Of a DNA stretch of 64,000 nucleotides, positions 47,760 through 60,038 are shown one piece after another (the stretch's first letter is position 1; every line of letters starts with the position of its first letter). Position numbers and translations under genes: made by a program. The stretch comes from Helopsaltes ochotensis. Taxonomy: Eukaryota; Chordata; Aves; Passeriformes; Locustellidae. The notes beneath the pieces were generated by a model that was not told where the DNA came from, made no database searches, and saw nothing but the letters and a program-made list of their open reading frames with translations. The DNA is taken from positions 323,463 through 387,462 of the forward strand of contig VXBM01000565.1 of NCBI GenBank assembly GCA_013400155.1. The letters run 5' to 3'.

Positions 47760-49615
47760 TGAATGTTAATTTGATATTGGTTTAGATGGGACACATGGTA
47801 GTGCTTATGTGATTTGGAGGTCTTCACCCCATGGTCATGTTTTATTTCCCATATCAATTCAGGATGAGTACACAGATGCTTGAATGCCAGCAGGAGGCTC
47901 ATCCACAGCCAAGGAGAGCAGCAAACTCACCAGCTTTTTCCTGGGTCTCTCGGGCCTGACATCCATAGCATCCTTTGACACATCCTAGTGGTGGATGTCC
48001 AAATAGGTCTTTCCCTTCAGCTGCTCCTCTGTTGGGTGCTCTCAGCAGAAAATCTTTGGTTTGCCTCACAATTGTACTAGGCACATAAATAAACTCTCAA
48101 GCACCCCAAAAGGGCCAGCAAAAGGAAGCCTGGGGTTTTAACATCTGCTGTCAGTCTGGACTTGAATCTGTGACATTTTTCTACTGTACATCTCTGCAAC
48201 TCTCTGAATTAACCAAAGAGGAGGCTGGAAGGTGCCACAGGCTCTTGGGTCTCTCCCTCACACTGACAACTGGCACCCAGCTGTGCTTTGGCTGGCTGTT
48301 GCTTGTTTCACCAATGCCCGTCAAGAGTGATCTAGGCAAGGAAGAAGAGCCTGCAAATTGTCTTCATGGTGAAATTCTCATTTCTCAGATGGAAAGAAAC
48401 AAGTCTGAAAGTTAGACGGGTCTTTGTGGCGTTGTGTCTCCTCACAGCTGAATCTAAGGTGTGTGGCTGAATTGTCCTTTGCTGCTTGTGCAGTAACAAC
48501 ACCTCTACTTCAGTCTTCTTTTGTGTACAAATGTGTAGAACACCTGGAATATTAGATATACCTCCAAACCATAAGAGTGACACCCAATAGCATTAATGCT
48601 CTTCTAATGTTTTTGACAGCAGAGTACCAAATTCTGTAAAATACTGCATATATGATTAATAAATAACAAGCCATGAGTAAACAAAGGTCAGAATCTATTC
48701 CTCAGCAGAGTTGAAGGAGCATATATGGGAAATGGGAATCAGAACTAAAAAAATGAAAATATTTTTGTTGTAAGTTGTTACCAGAGTAAACCTACCTGAT
48801 ACAAGGTTGTCCTGGGGGGTTCGTCATGAGAAAACTGCATTAAAGAATTCAAATAACTTAGCTGTGATTAAAATTTGGACATAATTAATTTTAATTCTTC
48901 TACACAACAACAGAGATGTGCAATGGCATATGTGTACATGTGGTGTGCCTCCCCTGCACTCCTCCTGGAGCCTCACTATGATCTGAGAAATGCTCATTCG
49001 GCCTTGATCTTCACAAACCACACCTGGCTGAGCTCCTCCTGAGCTTATCAAAACCAGTCTGTTTCCAGAAATTGGTACTGTCTAATGAGCTCCTGTTGTT
49101 TTAATGAACAGCCTTGGAAACTTATTTTTCTTGCCTGGAAAACAACCCAAGCAGAATAACTAACTTGTTATCAAACTTTCAAAGAACATACTGGCTCAAA
49201 CTGCAGTCAGGATGAAAAATTATTATGAGTGAAGCCCACTCTACTGTAACTGTATAAACACTGTCCCAAAGTGAGACCCTTTGAGCTCTCCAGGACAGCA
49301 GAGACTGTGACCAGCACTTCCCTCTATGTGAGGCCTCTCAGAGCCAGAGAACTCTCAGGTTTGCTAAACTTGGAGGATCACTGAATGACAATGATGGAGC
49401 CCGGACTGATAGCCCCACTTCTCCAGGCTCAACCCTTTGCCCATTGGGAAGATACAAAGGCACCAGATATGTGTCCTTCGCCAAGTTTGAGGGGAATTTG
49501 TCACAGATGTTCTGTGAGTGTGTTGTACAGACTCTAGGTCTGTGTGCACAAGGGTGTGAATATGCTATAGCAAATGTACAAGGAATGATGCTCTTCTACA
49601 TTTTTTATTGCTTCA
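47760..49615. other. Intergenic, nothing recognised
   Basis: No gene, LTR or LINE recognised. Confidence 0.45.
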
Positions 49616-49624
49616 GATTTGTAA

Positions 49625-50090
49625 GTTAGGCCCATGAGTTACAGTAAATTCTATATGAATCTTTAGATAAATTGTTTGACTTAACCTGTCATTTAAGTGC
49701 TGTTAAGTGCTGTTAAGTGCTGTTTAAGCTGTAGGCCTAAACTTGGTCAAGTCTAGGGCACAGTTTAGCAAAGGAGTGTACTCTGAAAATTGTGAAACAA
49801 TAGAAGGGTCTTCCTGCTTCCTGTTTATCCATACCCATTTCCTACCCTTCCGGCCTCCACAGAGTTAAGTTTTGGGTTGATTTTGGATTTTGATTGACTG
49901 GTTTTAGATTTTGGTTCACTCCTCCTCTGTGTGCTTTAAGCAGAGCAGTAGTAGTAGTAAGTAGTAGAGGGAACCTTGTAAATGAACTGCATCATACTTT
50001 ATATTGTATATTAAATTTGCTTTTGCCTATGCCTTTGCTGTGATTCTTTAAGTGACCTTTAAACATTCATTTGCCATAGAACATTAAGAA
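49625..50090 (+). mobile_element. Solo LTR candidate
   Basis: Contains three exact head-to-tail TTAAGTGCTG units (49693-49722), then CTGTAGGCCTAAACTTGGTCAAG. An ATTAAA polyadenylation-type signal lies at 50010-50015, followed by a TTTGCTTTTGCCTATGCCTTTGCTG tail. The U3-R-U5 order and tail are as in passerine LTRs known to me. Ends are approximate. Confidence 0.5.
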
Positions 50091-50094
50091 AAAT

Positions 50095-51420
50095 AAACAC
50101 ATGCACACGTGAATCAATACATTGGCACAGCATTAGGTTTTTGTTGCTGCCAGCACGGGCTTAAGTTGTGCATTGGCTGAGCAGCAGCACCATCTTGTGG
50201 CACAGGTATGAAACTATCTGTAGCGTCACACACCTGGGTGTTAACCTTGCACTTGCCAAGTGGGAAACTCAACTTCCGGCCTTTGCACTGGCCACTGATC
50301 CTGACCCAAATAGTTCTCTTGCCAGCTACTTCAGCCTCATCCTGTTTTATTGGTGCTTAATTGAAATGCAGACAGCTAATCCAACCAGGAAGCTGCTGGG
50401 AACTGGGCTTAAGGTCTGGTCATTTTAGTTTTTTTTGGAAGCTCTACTTCTGTAATTATAGCTGTTCTTCTGGTATATTAAGTCTTACCTGGTGTGCTAA
50501 CTCTTATCATTGTTAAAATCACACCAGGAGTGAGACTAATCTGTCTTCTTTGCTGAGGCTGAGGAGAAATGCAGAAGAAAAGCAAGCTGTGTGTGTCATC
50601 CATGAGGCAATGCATGGCGTTTTTTAGATTTAAGGACAGATGTCAGTTTAGATGCTGAGCTATAGGTAGAAAAACTGTCAGGCAGTCTACTTCATAGACT
50701 CCCCATCCACTAAAAAGAGAGTGCACACACTCTCCTGCACATCAGTCCATTTTGGAGTATGCCATCAACTTTCCATGAATAGCAAATAATAGTGATAATA
50801 GCAAGCAATGCAAGAAAATTGTGTGACAGAAAGGAGGCTGTGGCTGATGGCAGACAAAAAGACAGAGATCTGTGGGCTAAATGTCACTTATGACAAGGTA
50901 ATAAATCTGTCTAGTTTCAATCTCAAATGCCTGATGTCATTTGCAGTTTCTTGGGATTTCTACTCCTTTCAAAAATGAAGCCAGCCCTCATGCTTTATAG
51001 GCTTTTTGGCCTGACACCAGCATCTAAACAGATGAAAATAAAGATGATTGCTGCCACACTCCCTGGTACAAATAATTTTTCAAAAGGTCATGTTTTCTGT
51101 CACTGCTCCAAGGGAGGCTGTGAGGCTTGGTGCAAATGCTCAAACATGGACATGGAGTGTTAAACATAGGCATGTAGTATTCAACCTAACATGTGGGATG
51201 TCCCAGGGTACCTGTTGGGCCCATCACTTCAGAAAGACACAGGTCCTGTTGTAGGTCTTGTGTCACATCTGCTGGTCTCCTCTGGGTGGTTTGTCTAAGC
51301 AAAAGTGTCCTAAGTGTGCCACCCCACCTGGGGGCTGTTCCTGGGCTTTGGAATTGCTGAGGTTTCCTTGCTCTGACACAGTTTCCAGGTTTTCATTGTT
51401 ATGTGTCCTTGTGTGGGATG
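50095..51420. other. Intergenic, nothing recognised
   Basis: No gene or clear repeat recognised. Confidence 0.45.
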
Positions 51421-51426
51421 AACAGA

Positions 51427-51771
51427 TGTTGGGACTGACAGTGGTCAGAAACCAGATTTTTAGGCTTCAGACAGTAGCTTGGAGCCTGTGGGAAAGCCAA
51501 GTGAAAAACACTCTCATTTTGGCCTGGGAAATCATAAGGAGGAGCCCAAACCAATCCTTATAGATATCCCATTCCTGACACCTGGTGTTTTTCCAACTTG
51601 TTTACTGGCAAAAATGTTTAGAAAGAGGTGTAGGCTCTGATGACCAATCATATTGTATTGTACCGAAACAGTGTGTAAAAGAATCTGTCTTTCAATAAAT
51701 TTTCACTCTATGCCCTCTGACAAGAGGGCTCACAGTTTTGTATTGTTATTCTGCCATCCTGAATCTTAACA
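51427..51771 (+). mobile_element. Solo LTR candidate (TGTTGGGA ... TTAACA)
   Basis: A 345-bp interval starting TGTTGGGACT and ending CTTAACA. A polyadenylation signal (CAATAAATTT near 51690) and the tail CTGCCATCCTGAATC are present. AACAGA occurs directly before the start (51421-51426) and again at 51775-51780, three bases past the assumed end. This may be a 6-bp target-site duplication. Confidence 0.55.
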
Positions 51772-51779
51772 ATAAACAG

Positions 51780-52725
51780 AGGAGTGCTTCGTCACGTCAT
51801 GGAGGTCCTGGAAGAAGAAGCACACTCAGAACCTCACAAACATGCTCAGGTGTGACAGTTGTTTCACAATATTATTTCAACTTTGTGGTGTGTTTTTTGG
51901 TGGTGCTAAGGACAGACACAGATCCTCTTCCAAGGAGCTCACAATCTGTGAAAACAAATGGCAGATGGATGAAAATCATGCCAATAGAGGGACAAGGTGA
52001 ATGAAGTACCTTAGTAAATACTCTTTTCTATGCTATTTATTCAAGTAATTTATTCAGATTTTTCTGTTGATTCTTTTATCTTTCATACAGTGCTTAGTGT
52101 TTACTATCTATCCTTGCAGTACTACACTGAGGTTGATCACCTCCAAGTTAGGAACTTGAAAACTGGCAGAGAGGTTAAATCTTCTCAGTCTCACAGTGAG
52201 ACAATGAAAGATTTTCAGAAAGGTTAAAAGACAGGCTCTAACTATGCACAGCTTTTTTGTAGTAATTGTTTCTATTTATTATGTGATTTTACTTTCTTAA
52301 GTGTATAATTCAAACAACTTAACTACATATGTGTTTCCTTTACAGATCAGAGTTACCAAATCAGACTCTGATCTTGCCCAGCCACAGATGCCCAGGAACA
52401 CACCCTGCCCTGTGAGCTTTGGTGACCATTACATCAAATTTTCCCTGCTTCTTCTCTTCAGCATCCCATGCCAGCCAGCTGCTCCAGAGTGGAATGCTGG
52501 CTGCTCCCTAAAATAAACCCTTCTCTAAGATAAGAGCGTTATCTTAACCTGAGGTAATTTTCTAATTTTTTGCAGCCAAAACCTGTATCCCTCCCGGCAT
52601 GCTGCATGTCTCCGGTGCCAAGTCCACAGTGTTCCTAGACAAGAGACCACTTATACCTGCCACATACCACCATTTTCCTCATCCCTCCACAATCCACCCC
52701 ACTCCTGATTAGCTACTCCTTACCC
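51780..52725. other. No gene recognised; polyadenylation signal with hairpin at 52.5 kb
   Basis: AATAAA at 52512-52517 is followed by a perfect 8-bp inverted repeat, TAAGATAA-GAGCG-TTATCTTA (52526-52546). This may be the R region of another LTR, but no edges were found. Confidence 0.35.
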
Positions 52726-52726
52726 T

Positions 52727-52904
52727 TGCAATGGACAGGGAAATCCCTGGTCCTATCTGCCATTGTGCCTTCTCACAGCACAGCCAGCATCTGAGCTAAA
52801 AAAAAAAAAAAAAAAATGCAATGGACAGGGAAATCCCTGGTCCTATCTGCCATTGTGCCTTCTCACAGCACAGCCAGCATCTGAGCTAAAAAAAAAAAAA
52901 AAAA
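52727..52904 (+). repeat. Tandem 90-bp duplication, each unit ending in poly(A)
   Basis: Two units, 52727-52816 and 52817-52904. Each starts TGCAATGGACAGGGAAATCC and ends CATCTGAGCT plus a run of A (19 and 17). The non-A part is identical, so the duplication is recent or an assembly artefact. Confidence 0.95.
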
Positions 52905-53099
52905 GGCAATTTAAGGCAATTTGTGTCATACCATGTTAAGAGAATTGGATTTGTTAGTTTATGCAGAAGGACTACTGATGGCTCACAGACATTTAGTACA
53001 AAATTCCCAGTTCTCCATCCGGAATTTCTAGCGCAGCTCTGTTCCACTTGTGCAACCCTTCTGCTCTGGTCTCTTTATTCAGGCAGCCTTATCCTATTT

Positions 53100-53350
53100 A
53101 GAGAAACCCTGAAAGTAGGATACATACAAGAAGGGCATCAAACTGTGTGAGTGTGTCCAGAGGAGGGCCACTATGCAGGTGAAAAATCTCAAGGGCCAGA
53201 TTTACAAGAAAGAACTGAGGTAAACATCCTTGTTCAGCCTGGAGAAGAGCAGGTGAGGGGTGACCCCATTGCTTCCTCATGGGGGCCAGCAGCTTGGGAG
53301 GTTCAGGCTGGCATAGGAAAAGGTTCTTCACTGAGTGTGGTGGGGTATTG
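53100..53350 (+). mobile_element. CR1 LINE 3' UTR fragment, sense
   Basis: GTGTGTCCAGAGGAGGGCCAC, then TTGTTCAGCCTGGAGAAGAGCAGG, and AGGTTCTTCACTGAGTGTGGT match CR1 3' UTR landmarks in order, with deletions. Confidence 0.85.
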
Positions 53351-53359
53351 TAAGGACTT

Positions 53360-54410
53360 AAAAAGCACAATAGCCTGTATCAAGCACTCCTACTTACAGA
53401 AGGACTTTGCTGTGAGATGGGCACAGATGGGAGCAACAGGATGGCTCTAACTCCAAGCCTGGTGTAATTGAGATCTGGCTAGTACATCCTGGGAATGGAT
53501 GCAGACAAAAATTCCCTCTGTGTAAAGAAGCAACTGCTCATAGGGTCAAAGATCCCCTCAAGTTATGGAACAGATTGCACCTGCGACCACTGAGGTCCCC
53601 ACTGCCAAGGATGCCTGCATGGATACCTGAAACCTGGACTGTAAATTAGGCCACTGTGGAAGGAACTTGACATAAGATGAAGGTGTTATTGTTGTCTCAA
53701 GTATTATCTCAGGCCTAGAGGTAAACAAACCTGGGAGAGAAGAATGTGTCACTAATAATGGACATAAAGAATGTCCACAAGGACAGCCACAAAGAAAGCC
53801 AACTCAGCAACTGTGTTGAAATCAGCTCTGAATGGGTAAAAGATAATTCTGGCAGGGAAAGATTGTGACTACAAGTCAGAGCCCACCAACAGTGAGGTCT
53901 GTACTGATTAGTATAGACATTTCAATTCGATCAACAGGAGTGCTAAAACTGTACTGGAGAAAAATACCTTTTGCTTAACTTCAATAGCATTTCTGTTTGG
54001 GAAAAATCGATGCAAAACAAAGAAACTGTCAGTGTCAGCCTTATCTAAATTTGTTTGATCATGCTGTAGCATATATTTGAAAAGCACTTTTAAATTTTAG
54101 AAGGAGAGTAAAGGTTAAGTATCAGCAACAATGGGCAAATGCAGCTGGTTACTTCATAGATAGTTAACAATATTATATGGATGTCATGCTCTTCCAAAGT
54201 CATTATTGCAGTTTTGTCTTCAAATCACCATGGGGAATTTGTGATAGGTTTGACAAAAAATGTCACTGAAAACAAAAAAGAGAAATTACAGTTCTGAATA
54301 TGACGATGGAAGCATTTGCAGACTGGTATTGTTTGTCCAAATCAATAGAAGAGAGCAAATGATTCATTTCTGCTGACTTTATTTCTTACTGAATTAGTCA
54401 CAGCCAAGGT
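53360..54410. other. Intergenic, nothing recognised
   Basis: No gene or clear repeat recognised. Confidence 0.45.
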
Positions 54411-54415
54411 TGCAG

Positions 54416-55222
54416 CTAGGAAAAAAACAAACAAAACCCAAAAAAGCAACACACTGAAATAGAAGAAAATGAGCAGACAGCAGCCTCAGAGAGACTGGTA
54501 GGGGGACCACTGAAAATTTCAAAACATCGGTCTTTTGCTGTAGTGGTTACCTTGCCAGAATGGCAGATATGTACTTGGTTTTTGTGGACCCAATGAGGAC
54601 ACAGAAGGCAAAGTGAAACTAGATGTTTAATGTGTCTAGTGCCTTTGTCATTGCCTCTTCTCATAACATGAAGGAAATGCTGTATGAATCTTTGATTCAT
54701 ACTTGATTTCAGATCCATTTTTACTCTAAGCATCTGGCACATTTCTATAAGGCACAGCAAACCAGTCCTGAATAATGAGAGTTGAAAGCAGGTCTCTATG
54801 GAGGGGTGTGTCTGTTTCATCCCTCTCTCTAAGAATGGCTTCCCATGTAGAGGAGTGGAGGAATTAGGAGTGGAGGAATTCAGCATAACTCCTTCTAAAC
54901 TCCTGCCCATCCTTCTCCTTAGGCTTTGTGTCATTTTGTGGGTCCCTGAAGTGGTTCCTGCTCCTACAGGCACACCATGGAAGGTCACACCTAGTGCTTT
55001 GCAGTGGGAATACCCATAGAAAGCAGAGTATTCATGGATTGCAGTGGATGCCCTGCAGATCTCTCGGCTGTCTAAGCCTCTTCCAGGCTGCCTATCTCTA
55101 GTGCTTAAATGCTCCTCACTACAGCTTGCCCTCTCACCATGCTTAGCTTTTGACCACTTTTTCACTCTCCATGCCCTGCCCACCTGGCCTCCAGCCTGGC
55201 AGCATTCCCGTTCACCAACCAT
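54416..55222 (-). other. Unexplained 268-codon open frame
   Basis: Uninterrupted frame from an ATG at 55222 to a stop at 54416, the longest gap-free ORF outside SLC25A46. I recognise no domain. The N half is basic and Ser/Arg-rich; the C end has a Cys/Phe-rich hydrophobic tail. A near-tandem GGAGTGGAGGAATT repeat (54852-54881) lies inside. No splice, Kozak or conservation evidence supports it. It may be chance, a decayed retroelement frame, or a lineage-specific gene; I do not call it a CDS. Confidence 0.25.
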
Positions 55223-55728
55223 TTAGTGGCTGCAAGTCAGCAGCAACAGCTCATTCATATGCCTACTTCCATCTCCAGTATCATGTTAAGCCCACCTGAA
55301 ACCTTAGCTTCATGTTATGCCTCTGATCCTTGGAAAGTATTTAAGCACCATTACTTCTGGTTTTCCTCCCATTAATAATGTTTTTCCTAATCAGTTTATG
55401 ATGAAACATTATCTGCTTTATGCATTAAATAGGTTTAAAATTGTATTATCATAGTAAGAAACTTAAATCTAGTGATTAGGTAAATAAATTCCTTTGGTAG
55501 TTGCTTTTAATCTCACCAAGTCAAATGATTACACCATGGAAAGTATTTGCTAGGTAATGTGGATTTGCTTCAGAAAGAAACCCCATTCCTTATTAATACT
55601 CTATCTGACAACTCCTCAGTCTTCTCACATAATTTGCAATGCTCTAAATGCACCTTTCCATCACTCCTTGCATCTACTTAGCCACCTGAACTCTTGTGAA
55701 AGTTATTCCTCCAAAGACAGTATGGAAC

Positions 55729-56685
55729 TGTCCTAGGTTACAATGTAAGATGTGCCCAAAGTCTGTATCCTATCACCATCTTCATGAGCTGTGGAAACCA
55801 GGTGGGGCAGTGCTTCCCTTATCTTCTGTTAATGGGCCCATCAATGCCTTGCCCCCTGACTCATAGGTAACTCCCTCTGTTAGCATTGAAAACACATATT
55901 CACACGAAGCATGAATATATGCGGTCCTTTTTTTGAAAAGGGCCCGGGAGTCTGGGGTACATGCATAACCCAAATCAGAACTCCAAAGATACATTTGAGC
56001 ATATAGGCTTTATCTCTTTTGGTTACATAAGTATCAATAATTAACTAAAGCAGAAATCTTGAGCTTTTAGAAGAAGATGTTTCTTTACCCTAATTATGAC
56101 CAGTCTGTTCTGTACTTTCTTACATTATGCTATAATCATGTTTAATAGCTATATCCGGGTACACTTCTTTTAGCAAAGACAAAGCAAGGACTAGCTTAGT
56201 TTTACCGATTTCTATTCACCTTCCTTTCTCCTAAGAACATTTTCAAGCAGCTAAGATTTAACCCTTATGCTATCACCTCCAGGAGCTATCTCTGTTTAAT
56301 GGGCAATCAAGGACCCACTGCATGACTCATAGAATGATATCATCCCATTGTGAGATGCTTCATCCAGAGGGAGGAGCCAAGCATTCTCACCTGGATATAA
56401 TGTGGGAACTGGGACAGCACTCTCGGGCCCTTACCCACTGGATTTTGCAGAAAACAAGAGCTACCAGACCTTTCTAGGAGATCACTACTTCAACAAGACC
56501 ACTTCATCTGGACTGCTACCACCACCCTAACTAACAGGGTATCAGGTTGTATTCTGACTCTGTCAGTGGTTTTGCTTTTGTACTATTGCATTTATTTTAT
56601 TTTACTTCTTTCCTTTCCTCTTATTGAATTGTATTTCTAACTTAGAGTGTTTCACTGGTTTTCCTTTCAAACCAGTACAGGAACA
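55729..56685 (+). mobile_element. Passerine-type LTR, copy 1, with internal extra sequence
   Basis: Starts TGTCCTAGGTTACAATG. It shares AAACCAGGTGGGGCAG (55797), CATTGTGAGATGC (56345), GGACTGCTACCA, then ATCAGGTTGTATTCTGACTCTG (56542) and TTTTGTACTATTGCATTTAT with the copy at 60.04 kb. About 470 bp between two versions of a 'TAATGGGC ... GACTCATAG' motif (55832-55867 and 56298-56333) has no counterpart in the other copy. Confidence 0.6.
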
Positions 56686-56689
56686 AACT

Positions 56690-59600
56690 TGTTCCTGCTT
56701 CCTCCATAGTCTTTTGGTTCTGTACACATGTTCTTGTATAAGTTCACGTGGGACTGCAGTCTTTCTGAGGCCAGAGGATTTCCCTATTAATAGAAATATA
56801 AAACTGTACAAGGGTGTCACTTTTTGCAGACTGAGGGAATTAAAATCTGACCTTCAAAAGGCTCAGGTGGTGATTATTTGAAGAACTTTACATTGCAATA
56901 TATGGATGCAGTAGTTTTCATCTCCCCTACCACTTAAATTTTTTACTATGATGTTTGCCACCTCCTTTACTCCTCCTTTGTAGGTTTCTAGTCACTTTCT
57001 AATGGATAACCATCTAATTTTCTGTTTCTTAAGTTGCATACTCAAAAAGATCAATGTTTTTGCTTTTATGCTTGCTTGTAATGTTCTTTTACTATTTTCC
57101 TGTTTTACATTTCTGGAGGAATAGAGGCAGTTAATCCTCTTTACTTTGATCACCTCACGTTCTCTCATGTTTGTCTGCCTAAATTTTTTAGGCCATTCAT
57201 TATTTTCTCCGGTGATCAAGACTTTTTTTTTTTTAAGAGCAAGCATAGCTATTACCAGCCAATTTTCTCCTTATTACATTTCCACTGAATGTAATGAAGT
57301 CATAGCTGCTCCTCCCTATGAGACCTCTTTCTTACTGTCCCAGCCTTCATAGTGAAATCTTGAATGTTTGGAAATATCATCCTGCAGATCCTTCCTCCCC
57401 TCCCACACTCCTTGCCCACAACTTAATGATATTTAAATATTTAGGTATTTAGTACTTTTGCCAGCAGCAGTAGGCACTAGGTTAGGATGCCTCTAATTTT
57501 AATCATCCAACAGAGAAACTGAGGTCAAGCCAAACAGGGGTTGTGTACTCTTACTTTCAAAGGAATCCAGTCATAACAGGCAGAATCCTGAAAGCAAACT
57601 CAAACAGCATTTAGTACAGCGCTCCCCACTGACTGCCTGCAAAAAACTCCCTGTGTTATTACAAATACCTGTGGCCAAACAGGGCACAGTCTCTGCTGAA
57701 AGAGGACAGCTCTGGGAGTCTGTGGTAGTGTTATCATACTGTTTATTTGTGTGTGATAGATCTAGTGTCCATAACCCTAAGAAGCTTAAAATCTTTGAAG
57801 AGTCAAAAGCGTGTATAGTAATTTCTTCGTCACTAGCTATTTTTGTTTATTTCTTTAATTTTTTAATTAAAAATATTTTTAATTTTTGTTAATTTTAAAA
57901 GGGCAACATTCATACATTGACAGGGTCTTGACATTATAATAAGTAGCCTTGGCATTATGTACCTTTATAATTATCCACAATAAGTTTCCTTATGAGATAT
58001 AAACTGACAGATTCTTTTGGTTTCTGAAGTTGTAGTGCAATATCATCCAAGTACTTTAAGAATATTTTATTAAAGAATTTTGTTCTGAAAAGAAAAAAGT
58101 ACATCTCCAACCAGACTGAAAAGCAGAGACTACATTTGCAGGACAATAACTGCATTTCTTCAAACTGAAAATATTTAGCCATCGTCAAAAGAGATTTGCT
58201 CCAAGTCACACATATATGGTTCATTATAATAGTGTCTTTTCAAAAGTCTAACTCTATAAGAACAGGAATATAGCAGTATACTGGCATTTTAGATATTACT
58301 TTTGAATAAAACTTCATTATTATTTATGTGCCATTAAGGCAAATTTCAGAAAAAGAATTCAGAGGAGTGCAATATTCAATTTTTCTAATATGAACCACAA
58401 CATCAGAATATATTGGTTTTTAAAGTTCCAATGGTTTACGGAGTCACAGTGCTGTCTAATAAATAACAAAAAGACATACAAAAGAGAATTCTGGAAGAGG
58501 ATTTTGAAAGTTCTTTACATAAAACAAAGAAAGGAAGGCATTAAATAAGTTGCAGCAAATAAGTAACTTTAAATATGTGTGTCTAAAATAATTTTATTAA
58601 GTTTGTTTAACAGCATTTAAGCAGAATTTTCCTTCCTGTAGATCATTATATTCCAGCAAAAACCTTCTGATTTAACTAATGTGTTATGGACTAAATGCCT
58701 CTATTGTTTGGTTCCTTAGGACTCAAAAATAAAAGACATGCCCTTACTGAAAGCAAAACTGATCTATCTGTAGTGTACAAAATAGAGAGATTCTCAATGG
58801 TATTTGCTCTCAGTTTGCTCTTTTTCTTCTCTATCATATTTTTAGGAGTTTAAACGTAAGATTGTAAAAGCTGTAGTCAATACTGACTTTACCAGATATG
58901 GTATGTTCAGTAAAAAAATAGCATGGTCTTATTTTTCTTACTAATTTGAAAAGCTGGCATATTTTATTATTTCATAGAACATACCACACCTTGTAGTCAT
59001 GCCTGCTATGTTGGAATGAATGTATAATGGCCTCTGGATGAACACTGGTCTCTCTAAAACTATAGGTCAGCAAACCATTAAAAAATTTCTTGTTATCTAA
59101 CCATCCTAAATTATACATACATGGTTTGAGATGACTGATGATAATCCTGCAAGACTTGTAGATTCTTCTACTTGTGTTGATAGATTATTCTTCATTCTCA
59201 ACTCTGTCATACCAGGACCTGTGATCTTTTAGTTTCAATCTGAGCTTTTTGGTTCAGAAGTTCCTCCAGTAAAACTAATTTTTCAGAAATGGAAGGTTTT
59301 AGATTATCAATGCAAAGAGCCAAAAAAGTATATATCATTTTAGAGGACACAATGCCATCAGACATACAATGAAAGTCAAGGAATTAGAGAGAGCAAAGAA
59401 TTTGCTATAGAATTTTGCTCTACAAAAATTGACAGCTTGCTGGTCTATACTGTTTTCCTTTCTGTAACACAAAAAGGTAACAAAACAGAACAACTGTTTC
59501 AACATAGAATTTATATTAATATTATATGATTTTTCCCCTTTTAAATCGTAGCATGGTTTTTCATAGCAATTCTATATAAAAAAGAGACAAATTCGCAGCA

Positions 59601-60030
59601 TGGCTTCTTGGGAACACATTGACCAGACAGCAGGGTTCCTCTTGTAACCCATTTGCTGACAGTGGCGCAACTGGCTCTGGCAGTTAACTCAGAAATGGAG
59701 CAGGGCAGCAAACCTTCAAAAAAATGTTAGACCTGTGGTGACATCAATTTCACTCTCTGCCTGAATTTGCCTCTAAGCATTTTGTGTGGAGTCATGTCAT
59801 TATGGATCCATCTCTGTGGGAAAAACTGACCCAAAGCTGACCCAAAGAACTGCAGCTGTTTCTCTCTAAAGTTGGTGCTGCAGGTTGTATATGTAGTGGG
59901 GGAAAATGGGAAACATTTCTATTGCAATTTGGGAAAGATTTCCTGAGCACCTGTGGAATTATTTCTTATGCATTAGTCTTCCACAACAATCATCCAAGAA
60001 TTCATTAAAAATATAGAAAAAATTATTAGA
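56690..60030. other. Intergenic, nothing recognised
   Basis: Strongly AT-rich, including an A/T-only stretch around 57853-57887. No gene, splice-flanked frame or clear repeat. It lies between two related LTRs but shows no retroviral gag/pol/env signature. Confidence 0.5.
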
Positions 60031-60038
60031 AAGACAGA

